Of a DNA stretch of 30,722 nucleotides, positions 14,357 through 21,304 are shown one piece after another. A program made the translations under genes and the position numbers. This DNA is from DATBAK01 sp038240075 (GTDB lineage: Bacteria; Actinomycetota; Acidimicrobiia; IMCC26256; PALSA-610): the NCBI GenBank assembly GCA_038240075.1, contig JBBSEC010000055.1:1-30722 (forward strand), in the 5' to 3' direction. A model generated the notes under the pieces. It saw only the letters and a list, made by a program, of their open reading frames with translations. It ran no database searches and had not been told where the DNA came from. Position 1 is the stretch's first letter; each line of letters begins with the position of its first letter.

Positions 14357-15424
14357 TCAGGCATGGTGATGGCCGGTCACCCCGTGAGTGGCGTCGCGCG
14401 CGGGACCGTCGGGCTCGACGTGGACCGCGGCGGCGTCAAGATGCGAGATCTGATGCAGGAGCTCGTGTTCGACGCCGTGCGCGATCTCGTGGGCCTCGGC
14501 GACGTTGAGTGCCGGGTCGACACTGATGGCGAGTTCGGCCTGGAGGCGATGTCCTTCCCAGCGGACTCGAACGTCGTGCACCGACGCGACACCCGTCGCG
14601 TGGGCGGCTGCGTGCTCGATGCGATCGACGAGCTTGGGGTCGACGCCATTCATGAGGCGGCGGAACACCTCGACCACTGCGACGCGCAGCACCGCGATGA
14701 TCGCGACGGAGATGACCAGACCCGCGATCGCGTCGGCCCGCGCAAATCCGGCCCGGACACCGATCGCGCCGACCACGACAGCGAGCGAGGTGAACCCGTC
14801 GGTGCGGGCGTGGTATCCGTCGGCGACGAGCGCGGCGGAACCGATCGCGTTGCCTTCCCGGATGCGGTAGAGGGCGACGAGTTCATTGCCGACGAAACCG
14901 ACGACGCCGGCGGCCGCGACGAAACCGAGATGAGTGACGGCGTGCGGTGAGACGAGGCGCCGGACGGCTTCGACCGCGGCGATGATCGCCGAGAGCGTGA
15001 TCATGGAGATGACGAACAGCCCGGCCAGGTCTTCGGCCCGTCCGTACCCGTAGGTGTACCGCCGCGTGGGAGGTCGACGCGCGAGTCGGAAGGCGATGAA
15101 CAGCGGGATGGCCGTGAGCGCGTCGCTGAAGTTGTGGATGGTGTCGGCGACGAGAGCGATCGATCCTGAGATGACGATGACGGCGAGTTGCAGCGCCGAG
15201 GTGATCAGCAGTGCGACGAAGGAGATCTTGACGGCGCGGATGCCGCGTCGAGACGATTCGAGCGCCGTGTCGATGGAGTCGGCCGCGTCGTGGCTGTGCG
15301 GGGCGAAGATCCCCGACACGATCCCCTTGAGACCGCTTGGATGCTCGTGCGCATGGTCGCCGTGATGGTCGAGGTCGTGACCGTGATCGTCGTGGCCGTG
15401 ATGGTGGGGCGCGTCGGTGCTCAC
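14357..15424 (-). CDS. CDF-family divalent metal (Zn/Cd/Co) exporter
   Basis: 355 residues. The cytoplasmic N-terminus is His/Asp-rich (HHHGHDDHGHDLDHHGDHAHEH), a metal-capturing tail. Six membrane helices follow, with the transport-site motifs HNFSD (helix 2) and YHARTDG (helix 5), the HxxxD pairs of zinc/cadmium CDF proteins. The C-terminal cytoplasmic domain (about 265-355) has the ferredoxin-like fold segment VHDVRVRWEGHRLQAELAISVD and a His-containing tail. It exchanges metal for protons out of the cytoplasm. GTG 15422-15424 overlaps the upstream arsR-type stop by four bases (GTGA), so repressor and exporter form one coupled operon controlled by the operator at 15774. Confidence 0.92.
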   Translation of the reverse strand: MSTDAPHHHGHDDHGHDLDHHGDHAHEHPSGLKGIVSGIFAPHSHDAADSIDTALESSRRGIRAVKISFVALLITSALQLAVIVISGSIALVADTIHNFSDALTAIPLFIAFRLARRPPTRRYTYGYGRAEDLAGLFVISMITLSAIIAAVEAVRRLVSPHAVTHLGFVAAAGVVGFVGNELVALYRIREGNAIGSAALVADGYHARTDGFTSLAVVVGAIGVRAGFARADAIAGLVISVAIIAVLRVAVVEVFRRLMNGVDPKLVDRIEHAAAHATGVASVHDVRVRWEGHRLQAELAISVDPALNVAEAHEIAHGVEHELLHQISHLDAAAVHVEPDGPARDATHGVTGHHHA

Positions 15425-15762
15425 GCGTGTTGGGTGTCGAAGTGGGCGATGGTCGCGTCGAGCAGGACGCGGACGTGTTCATCGGCGAGCGAGTAGTAGG
15501 CGAAGCGGCCATCGCGACGCATGTCGACGACACCGTGCGCGCGCAGAAGCCGCAGCGCATGAGACACCGCGGACTCACTGATCTGCGCACCGCCAGCGAG
15601 GTCACCGACACACGCCTCGTCGCTCTCGGCGAGTTGGATCAGGAGTCGGAGGCGGGTGCGATCCGCGAGCATCCCGAAGAGGTCTGCGATCACGCCGAGG
15701 TGCTCATCCCGGCTGGTGCCGCGCGCATGGGAATGTCGCAAGGCTCGCTTCCGGCTCGGCAC
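15421..15762 (-). CDS. ArsR/SmtB-family metal-sensing repressor
   Basis: 113 residues with the chosen GTG 15760-15762. Winged helix: LGVIADLFGMLADRTRLRLLIQLAES, CVGDLAGGAQISESAVSHALRLLRAHGVV, then wing MRRDGRFAYYSLADEHV. The C-terminal helix VLLDATIAHFDTQHA carries D, H and H residues matching the alpha-5 zinc site of SmtB/CzrA-type sensors, and the N-terminus is His-rich (RALRHSHARG). It should release DNA on binding zinc or a similar ion, allowing CDF expression. An upstream GTG at 15801 is open but would place the operator inside the gene, so I prefer the shorter form. Confidence 0.88.
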   Translation of the reverse strand: MPSRKRALRHSHARGTSRDEHLGVIADLFGMLADRTRLRLLIQLAESDEACVGDLAGGAQISESAVSHALRLLRAHGVVDMRRDGRFAYYSLADEHVRVLLDATIAHFDTQHA

Positions 15763-15773
15763 GTCATGATGAT

Positions 15774-15793
15774 ATCTGAACAGGTGTGCAGAT
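15774..15793. promoter_or_regulatory. ArsR/SmtB-type operator
   Basis: ATCTGAACA (15774-15782), GG, TGTGCAGAT (15785-15793) is an imperfect dyad with 8 of 9 pairs matched. It closely resembles the known SmtB/ZiaR/CadC box (ATxTGAACA...TGTTCAxAT type). It lies directly upstream of the regulator start, as expected for autoregulation of the regulator-exporter operon. Confidence 0.75.
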
Positions 15794-15842
15794 GACAACA
15801 CGGGGCCTGAACGTTGATCGCCGCGGCGCGGCCGGTGCGGTG

Positions 15843-16412
15843 TCAGCCGACGGTGAGCACGTCGAACATGCCGGCGGCGTAGTGCCAGGGCTCGTCGCAG
15901 ACGAGTTCGTAGCGGCCGGACTTCAAGCTGACCGTGAGCCAGCCGGTGGTTCCGGGAGCGATTCCGTCGCCTACTCCCTGGGCGCAGGCCTTGGATGCTT
16001 CACCGAGACTCTGCGATTCGTCGATCTTGCCGTCAGGCCCGGTCGGGCGGGTCCCAGGACCGTCGGCGGGCAGCGAAAGGATGACCAGTTCGTGAGCCAA
16101 GGCACCCTGGTTGTGAACGACGAACGAGACCGGTCCGCTGGTGACCGTGCTCGGGTTGGCTCGCATCGTCACCATCATCGGGGCGCGTCCCATCATGGCG
16201 TCGCCACGATCGGACAAGGTCACGTTCACCGTCTTGCCCGGAAGTTGCGGAGCCGCGCACGTCACGACGCCGAAGGCACGGTTGTGAAGCGTCGTCCTGC
16301 GGTTCACGACGGCCGCGATGAGTGTGGCCGACCCAACCGCGAGGACCGAGACCACGACCACCGCCAATGCGACGACGCGTCGTCGAGGCGTTGCTGCCAG
16401 CGACGTGGTCAT
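15843..16412 (-). CDS. membrane-anchored or secreted cupredoxin-like copper protein
   Basis: 189 residues. An N-terminal hydrophobic segment (about 13-36, VVALAVVVVSVLAVGSATLIAAVV) after TPRRR is a signal peptide or anchor. The beta-sandwich region (about 85-189) holds a full set of type-1 copper ligands: H107 (GALAHELV), C172, H177 and M182 in CDEPWHYAAGM (C-x4-H-x4-M). This resembles sulfocyanin/plastocyanin-type domains that carry electrons or bind copper outside the membrane. C52 and C143 may form a disulfide. The ATG at 16412 overlaps the SHOCT gene stop (ATGA), so the two are one operon. Confidence 0.8.
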   Translation of the reverse strand: MTTSLAATPRRRVVALAVVVVSVLAVGSATLIAAVVNRRTTLHNRAFGVVTCAAPQLPGKTVNVTLSDRGDAMMGRAPMMVTMRANPSTVTSGPVSFVVHNQGALAHELVILSLPADGPGTRPTGPDGKIDESQSLGEASKACAQGVGDGIAPGTTGWLTVSLKSGRYELVCDEPWHYAAGMFDVLTVG

Positions 16413-16651
16413 GCTCCTCCTTGGAGAAGTTCACGGCGACGTTGATACTCGACCTCGTCGATTTCGCCGCGAGCGAACCGCTCGTCGAGGATCCGCATCG
16501 GCTCCGCACCCGTCGGCCCGGGTTGCGAACGCGAGCCGCTCTGTCGGATGAGCGTCACGACCACCCACGCAATCGCGCCCCAGAACACGACCATCATCGC
16601 CACCATGACGATCCAGCCACCCCAGCCGATGCCGCCGTCTCCGTAGTGCAT
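16409..16651 (-). CDS. small membrane protein with C-terminal SHOCT domain
   Basis: 80 residues: one membrane helix (GGWIVMVAMMVVFWGAIAWVVVTLI, about 9-33), a polar linker, then the SHOCT motif MRILDERFARGEIDEVEYQRRRELLQ. SHOCT segments are short oligomerisation helices of unknown exact role. ATG 16649-16651 is chosen; the adjacent GTG three bases earlier has better spacing (8 bases) to GGAGG and may be the real start. It is cotranscribed with the cupredoxin gene. Similar pairs occur in copper-related loci, but the function of this one is unproven. Confidence 0.8.
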   Translation of the reverse strand: MHYGDGGIGWGGWIVMVAMMVVFWGAIAWVVVTLIRQSGSRSQPGPTGAEPMRILDERFARGEIDEVEYQRRRELLQGGA

Positions 16652-16874
16652 CACGGCCCTGACCTCCGAGGTTGCCGACCACCACAACCAGGATTGGCCG
16701 CGTACCCACCCATTGCGTAGGGCCGAAGGTCACTGACTGGGTGCGCGCAAGTGCCTGATCGCGCACCGTCGCAGCGCGTTGGCCTCGGCAGACACGGTGT
16801 GACAGCAGACCTGTTCGTCCTCGCCCCCTGTCCTGTACGCAGTGCTCGAGTGACCAATCGTGCATAGTGGGCGG

Positions 16875-17459
16875 GTGCTCACCGCTGAACGACGCCTCGC
16901 GATCCGTCTGGAATCGCTCACGGTTGGCTGGAACGCGATCGAGGCTGTCGTCGCGATCGCGGGTGGCGCCGCAGCGGGTTCGGTTGCGCTCGTCGGATTC
17001 GGGCTCGATTCGGTCGTGGAAGTCTCGGCGGCGCTGGTCGTGCTCTGGCAGTTCTTTGGGATCGCGGAGGAACGCGAAAAGCGCGCCCTCCGGCTGATCG
17101 GCGGCAGCTTCTTCGCGCTCGCCGCATACGTCACCGTCTCCTCGTTGTACGACCTCGCGACCCGCTCTGAACCACACGCGTCCAGGGTCGGGATCATCCT
17201 CACCGCGGTCTCACTCGTCGCGATGCCCGCCCTCGCGATCGTGAAGCGTCGCGTCGGGCAACGGATCGGGAGCCGGAGCCTTGTCGCTGACTCCACCCAG
17301 ACCCGGCTCTGCGCCTACCTCTCCGCGACAACGCTCGCGGGGCTCGCCGCGAATGCCGCGTTTGGCTGGTGGTGGGCCGACCCGCTCGCCGCTCTCGTCA
17401 TCGCCTACGTCGCGATCACCGAAGGCCGCGAGGCTTGGCGCGGCGACACCTGCTGCTAA
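16875..17459 (+). CDS. CDF-like cation transporter, transmembrane domain only
   Basis: 194 residues from GTG 16875 (alternative GTG 16860). It has five to six membrane helices and short CDF motifs: ALVGFGLDSVVEV (the metal-site D in a degenerate HxxxD context) and LVADSTQTRLCAYLS. It lacks the cytoplasmic C-terminal domain of full CDF exporters and ends in CC. Such short forms are common in actinobacteria and are annotated as cation transporters, with uncertain substrate. Its 3' end converges on the DsrE-family gene, and no regulator of its own is visible. Confidence 0.8.
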   Translation: MLTAERRLAIRLESLTVGWNAIEAVVAIAGGAAAGSVALVGFGLDSVVEVSAALVVLWQFFGIAEEREKRALRLIGGSFFALAAYVTVSSLYDLATRSEPHASRVGIILTAVSLVAMPALAIVKRRVGQRIGSRSLVADSTQTRLCAYLSATTLAGLAANAAFGWWWADPLAALVIAYVAITEGREAWRGDTCC

Positions 17460-17465
17460 ACCCCA

Positions 17466-17479
17466 GCTCAGAACTGAGC
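17466..17479. terminator. small palindrome between convergent genes
   Basis: GCTCAG-AA-CTGAGC lies 6 bases after the CDF-like stop and 49 bases before the DsrE-family stop. It lacks a T tract and is weak as a terminator. Confidence 0.3.
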
Positions 17480-17528
17480 CACTACCGAGCGGCCGCCGGT
17501 CATGGCCGATCGGGTGCTATCGAGTTGG

Positions 17529-17897
17529 TCAGTAGTTGAAGGTGAGCGCGCCGCCTTCGGTGAACTCGTAGAGGGAGGGTGCGCCCTTGACTTCAGCGCC
17601 TTCGACGAGTTCGGCACCGTCGAGGTTGCGGGTCTTGACGCAGACCGGGCAGGCGAAGAACCGGCCGCCGCGCTCGGCGTATTCAGTGTGCAGGTCGGGC
17701 ACCGACGGCGCGCCGGGAACCTCGATCCGTGCTGCGAATCCGGGCGTTGCGACGTGGACTCCGTCTTTGGTGAGCCACATCACGACCTGCTTGTCCTTGC
17801 GCAGTGCTTCGACGCCCAGCAAGTAGGCGATCAGCACGCTTTCCGGGTCGTCGAGGCCGTGCGTCAATCCGATGACGACTTTGTCGTCTGCTGCCAT
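17529..17897 (-). CDS. DsrE/DsrF-family sulfur-relay-like protein
   Basis: 122 residues. The DsrE fold is suggested by VVIGLTHGLDDPESVLIAYLLGVEALRKDKQVVMWLTKDGVHVA and the later cysteine block FFACPVCVKTRN, a CxxC in the position where family members carry their reactive sulfur-handling cysteine. DsrE-like proteins pass or bind sulfane sulfur, or act as peroxiredoxin-like accessory proteins. AGGAG 7 bases before ATG 17895-17897 is a good ribosome site. It lies 47 bases after the selenoprotein-type methyltransferase gene, on the same strand downstream of an ArsR-rhodanese regulator, so it is probably the third gene of that operon. Confidence 0.85.
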   Translation of the reverse strand: MAADDKVVIGLTHGLDDPESVLIAYLLGVEALRKDKQVVMWLTKDGVHVATPGFAARIEVPGAPSVPDLHTEYAERGGRFFACPVCVKTRNLDGAELVEGAEVKGAPSLYEFTEGGALTFNY

Positions 17898-17944
17898 CTC
17901 ACACTCCTTCTGTCTTAACCACGGGATCTCCGTCGTGGGGCTCG

Positions 17945-18718
17945 TCACGGTCTTCGGGTGAGGAACGCGTAGCCGAACACTTCGAAGGCTCGCGCTTTGG
18001 CTTCGCCGGAAGCGCCGCCGAACGTGTCGACCGGCGGACCGATCTGGACGTCGACGAAGCCGGCTTGTTCGAGCATCTGTTGCCAGCCCGCACGGGGCAG
18101 CCCGCCGGCAATTCAGCCGGTCCACAGATCGATGTCGCGCAGCGCCTCCGGTGGCACCGGTCGACCGTTGGCAATGTCGGCGAATTGCAGGGTTCCACCG
18201 GGTCGTAGCACGCGGCGGATCTCGTCGAACGCGGAACGTTTGTCAGCGCAGAGGTTGATCGCGCCGTTGGAGATGACGACGTCGGCCCAGGCGTCATCGA
18301 CGGGGAGGGCTTCGGCGAGGCCCTCGCGGAAGTCGACATGATCGGCACCGAGCGCTGCGGCAGTCGCTCGCGACTTGCTCAGCATTTCCGGAGTCATGTC
18401 GACGCCGACGACATAGCCCTCGGGGCCGACGAGGGTGGCGGCGACGAAGGAGTCGAAGCCGGCACCGGAACCGATGTCCACGACGCGCTCGTCCGCAAGG
18501 AGCGCTCGGAGCGAGAAGGGGTTGCCGACTCCGGCGAACGACTCGACTGCACGGTCGGGAAGGGCGTCGACGATCGCCGGGTCGTAGCCGAGGCGTGCCG
18601 CGAGCGGACGGCCAGTGTGGAAGTGGTACGTGGCGTGCGGGTCGGTCGCGACCTCGCGGTACTTCTCGCGCACCTGTTCCCGCAGAGCCTCGGGATCGAC
18701 GAGAAGATCGCTCTCCAT
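17945..18718 (-). CDS. ArsM-like SAM methyltransferase, probable selenoprotein (in-frame UGA at codon 202)
   Basis: 257 residues if UGA is read as selenocysteine. ATG 18716-18718 has GGAG 6 bases upstream and starts one base after the stop of the ArsR-rhodanese gene. The SAM site is VVDIGSGAGFDSF (79-91), then VVGVDMTPEM and VISNGAINLC (148-157), where full ArsM enzymes have the first arsenic-binding Cys (here Gly151). RDIDLWTG is followed by TGA at 18113-18115, exactly where relatives have Cys (WTGCIAG). The frame goes on IAGGLPRAGWQQMLEQAGFVDVQIG to a TGA at 17945-17947. Without recoding, the protein stops at 201 residues and loses its last 56. Candidate substrate is arsenite or another metalloid/thiol (inference). 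Alternatives are a nonsense mutation or sequencing error of TGC/TGT. Confidence 0.75.
18080..18111 (-). promoter_or_regulatory. candidate bacterial SECIS stem-loop
   Basis: Counting the U of UGA as 1, UUGCC (5-9, written from 18111) can pair with GGCAA (32-36). Inside, GCCC (18-21) pairs with GGGC (27-30) around the loop CGUGC (22-26). U17 is unpaired at the 5' foot of the upper stem, and G23-U24 lie in the loop, matching the positions of the key bases in the E. coli fdhF element. The fold is by eye, with seven unpaired bases (11-17) on the 5' side. Confidence 0.6.
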
Positions 18719-18719
18719 G

Positions 18720-19391
18720 TCAGGCTCCCTCTCCCACTGCGACCGCCAGCCCTGCACGTCTCCATTCTGGGAACCCGTCCTCGAGCCGACGCGCGCGCAC
18801 GCCGCGTCGACGCAACAGGCGCACCGCGTCGTCGGCATAGACGCAGAAGGGCCCTCGGCAGTACGCGACGATGTCCACGTTCTTCGGTAGCTCGCGTAGC
18901 CGTTTGCGGACCTCGGAAGGCGGGAGCGACTTGGCGCCCGGGATGTGACCCGCGTCGTACTCGGCTTCTGGGCGCACGTCGATGACGAGCACGTCACGGC
19001 GCCGGAGCCGGCGCGTGAGCTCGTCACGAGTCATCGGCTCGGCTCCGTCGTGATCGCCGAGATATGCGACCGCGAGCCGGTCGATCCCGGCGACGTGCTC
19101 AGCGGCGACGTCGCGCAGCGCCGCCCACAGCTCACCTACGCGCTCGCTCGCGAGCGCGTAGTAGATGCGAGTGCCGTCCCGTCGAGTACGCACAAGACCT
19201 GACTGTGCAAGGGCGCGCAGGTGATGGGACGTGTTCGCGACGCTCTGACCGATCTCCCCGGCGAGCTCTTCCACCGATCGCTCACCCTGGGCAAGGACAT
19301 CGACGAGCTCGGCCCGCCGGCCGCTGGCCAGCGCCTTCGCGACCGCGGCGAATGCGTCGAAGAGCTCCTCTTTGGCGGCACGGTCACCCAT
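18720..19391 (-). CDS. ArsR-type HTH regulator fused to a rhodanese domain
   Basis: 223 residues. Residues 8-100 form a winged helix (SVEELAGEIGQSVANTSHHLRALAQSGLVRTRRDGTRIYYALAS). Residues 118-215 form a rhodanese domain (VLVIDVRPEAEYDAGHIPGA) with an active-site loop starting at C178, YCRGPFC183. Such fusions are believed to sense or process sulfane sulfur, persulfide or metalloids; the HTH part itself has no cysteine, so sensing must involve the rhodanese loop. ATG 19389-19391 lies about 6-7 bases from a clear -10, so the transcript appears leaderless. It heads the operon with the selenoprotein-type methyltransferase and DsrE-family gene, and faces the SRPBCC operon across a shared operator. 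Confidence 0.9.
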   Translation of the reverse strand: MGDRAAKEELFDAFAAVAKALASGRRAELVDVLAQGERSVEELAGEIGQSVANTSHHLRALAQSGLVRTRRDGTRIYYALASERVGELWAALRDVAAEHVAGIDRLAVAYLGDHDGAEPMTRDELTRRLRRRDVLVIDVRPEAEYDAGHIPGAKSLPPSEVRKRLRELPKNVDIVAYCRGPFCVYADDAVRLLRRRGVRARRLEDGFPEWRRAGLAVAVGEGA

Positions 19392-19397
19392 AGGGGC

Positions 19398-19447
19398 ATA
19401 GTCCGCCCCCGAAACTCTATTGTCAAGTATTCAAACAAATACTTGAC
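19398..19447 (-). promoter_or_regulatory. promoter and perfect 10-bp dyad operator of the sulfur/arsenic divergon
   Basis: GTCAAGTATT (19422-19431) and AATACTTGAC (19438-19447) form a perfect dyad with a 6-base spacer. On the minus strand, TTGACA (19421-19426) as -35 and GACTAT (19398-19403) as -10 are 17 bases apart. The -35 overlaps one operator arm, so repressor binding would block it. The other arm may control the plus-strand genes. The likely binder is the ArsR-rhodanese regulator. Confidence 0.75.
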
Positions 19448-19499
19448 GGTGCCGCTGCGAGACAGAACACTCGAGCAAGCCTTACGACGGGAGGTTCTC

Positions 19500-19961
19500 G
19501 TGCGCGAACAATTCGCGACCCTGTTTGTCGCCGCCCCAGCCGACGACGTCTTCGGGCTGATCACCGCGCCGGAGCGTCTGCCCGAATGGAACGGCGCGAT
19601 CGTCCGTGTCGTTGAGGCGCCAGACATGCTGCGACCGGGTGCCGAGTGGGTGGTCCAGCTCTCCGCGCTCGGGCAGTCGTGGCCGAGTCGCTCGACAGTC
19701 GTCGACATCGATCCGCAAACGCGACGCTTTGCGTACCGCTCGCAAACCGACGACGGGAACGCCTCCTACGCGGACTGGTCGTGGCAGGTTGTCGAAGCTC
19801 CGCGGGGCTGTGAAGTGACCGTCTCGTGTGCGCTGCATCCGGCGACGTTCTGGCGGCGCGTGCTGCTGGCGAAGGTGCGAGCCTGGCAGCTGCAACGAAA
19901 GGAACTGCCCGCGTCGCTGCGTGCCCTCGCGTCGGTTGCGACAACCGTGCACGACGCATGA
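19500..19961 (+). CDS. SRPBCC (polyketide cyclase/START-like) family protein
   Basis: 153 residues from GTG 19500, with GGAGG 5 bases upstream. FVAAPADDVFGLITAPERLPEWNGAI is the classical opening strand and helices of SRPBCC proteins. GAEWVVQLSALGQSWPSRSTVVDIDPQTRRFAYRS and a TVSCALHP strand before a long C-terminal helix complete the helix-grip fold, which makes a hydrophobic ligand cavity. The ligand is unknown. It is the first gene of the rightward operon and overlaps the MBL-rhodanese gene start by four bases (ATGA). An upstream extension of the frame crosses the operator region and is not credible. Confidence 0.8.
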   Translation: MREQFATLFVAAPADDVFGLITAPERLPEWNGAIVRVVEAPDMLRPGAEWVVQLSALGQSWPSRSTVVDIDPQTRRFAYRSQTDDGNASYADWSWQVVEAPRGCEVTVSCALHPATFWRRVLLAKVRAWQLQRKELPASLRALASVATTVHDA

Positions 19962-21304
19962 CGCAGATCGTGACGTTCGTCGACGAGGGCCTCGGTCATT
20001 CGTCCTACCTCGTCGACCTCGGCGACGGTCGCGCGCTCGTCGTCGATCCTCCCCGGATTCCCGACCGGCACATCGCCGAAGCTCGCGCCCGCGGTCTAAA
20101 TATCGCGTATACCGCCGATACGCACTCACATGCCGACTACGTATCGGGAAGCCCCGAGCTCGCGGCGCAGGGCGCCCAGTTCCTCGCCTCGAAGGGCGCA
20201 CACCTGGAGGTCGCGCATCGAGACGTCGCTGCCGGCGACGAGATCGAACTGCGTGCCGGACTCGTGGTGCGCGCGATCGCGACGCCGGGTCATACCCCCG
20301 ACCATCTCGCGTACCTCGTGTGCGAGAACGATCGCCCTACCGCCTTGTTCAGCGGCGGTTCGTTGATGGTGGGCACCGTCGGACGAACCGACCTGCTCGG
20401 GCCCGAGCCGCGCGAGGAGCTCGCCCGACAGCTCTACCGAGCGTTGCGCGACGAGATCCTCACGCTGCCCGACGACCTGGCCGTGTATCCGACCCACGGC
20501 GCCGGGTCGTTCTGCTCCGCGCCCGGAGCGTCGGAGCGCACCACGACGATCGGGCGTGAGCGTGCGACCAACCCGATGCTCGCCCTACCCGACGAGGACA
20601 GCTTCGTCGAGCGGCTCCTCGCAGGGTTCGGGTCATTCCCGACGTACTTCTCGCGTCTACCAGAGGTGAACCGGCGCGGTCCGCGCCTCTACCGGACGCT
20701 TCCTACGCTCGGCCGCGTCAGCGTCGAACAGCTCCGCGAGGTGATCGCCGCCGGCGCCTTACTTGTCGACGCCCGTTCGATCGAAGCATTCGCAGCCGGT
20801 CACATTCCGGGCGCGTTGTCGATCGAGCTCCGGCCCGTGTTCGAGAGTTGGCTGGGCTGGCTCGTCGAACCCGACCGGCCGCTTCTCTTCGTCCTGGGTG
20901 ACGATCAGGATCGTTCCGAAGTCGTGCGTCAGTGCCTGAGCGTCGGCTACGAACACCTCGCCGGAGAGCTCGGCGGCGGCATGAGCGCGTGGCGCGTAGC
21001 CGACCTTCCCGACGCGTCGATCGAGATCGTCGGACCCGAGGCGCTCGCACCCAACGTCGTCGACGTCCGCCAACGCAACGAATACGTCGCTGGCCACGTT
21101 CCGGGAGCGGTGAACGTCGAGCTCGGTAGCCTCCCCGACACGCTCGACGCGGTACCGGAGGGACCCGTCACCATGATGTGTGGGCACGGCGAACGCGCCA
21201 TGACCGCGGCATCAATGCTCACTGCCTGCGGACGGACTGCGGTGTCCGTGCTGGCGGGCGGTCCCGAGGACTGGGCGGCCGCCACCGGCCTCGGCCTCGT
21301 GTGA
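19958..21304 (+). CDS. metallo-beta-lactamase/rhodanese fusion, persulfide dioxygenase-like
   Basis: 448 residues. The metallo-beta-lactamase domain (1 to about 235) has THSHADYVSG (H56, H58, D60, with Tyr61 where many have His), H112 (PGHTPDH), D145 (GRTDLLG) and H180 (YPTHGAG), the ETHE1-type one-iron site. Two rhodanese domains follow. The first (about 255-350) lacks a catalytic Cys (FVLGDDQDRSE); the second (about 355-448) has C408 in MMCGHGERA. Enzymes of this build oxidise or transfer persulfide sulfur (CstB/BlrB-like). ATG 19958 overlaps the SRPBCC stop, and its own stop overlaps the MFS start, so all three are coupled. It probably detoxifies sulfane sulfur in the cytoplasm. Confidence 0.88.
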   Translation: MTQIVTFVDEGLGHSSYLVDLGDGRALVVDPPRIPDRHIAEARARGLNIAYTADTHSHADYVSGSPELAAQGAQFLASKGAHLEVAHRDVAAGDEIELRAGLVVRAIATPGHTPDHLAYLVCENDRPTALFSGGSLMVGTVGRTDLLGPEPREELARQLYRALRDEILTLPDDLAVYPTHGAGSFCSAPGASERTTTIGRERATNPMLALPDEDSFVERLLAGFGSFPTYFSRLPEVNRRGPRLYRTLPTLGRVSVEQLREVIAAGALLVDARSIEAFAAGHIPGALSIELRPVFESWLGWLVEPDRPLLFVLGDDQDRSEVVRQCLSVGYEHLAGELGGGMSAWRVADLPDASIEIVGPEALAPNVVDVRQRNEYVAGHVPGAVNVELGSLPDTLDAVPEGPVTMMCGHGERAMTAASMLTACGRTAVSVLAGGPEDWAAATGLGLV

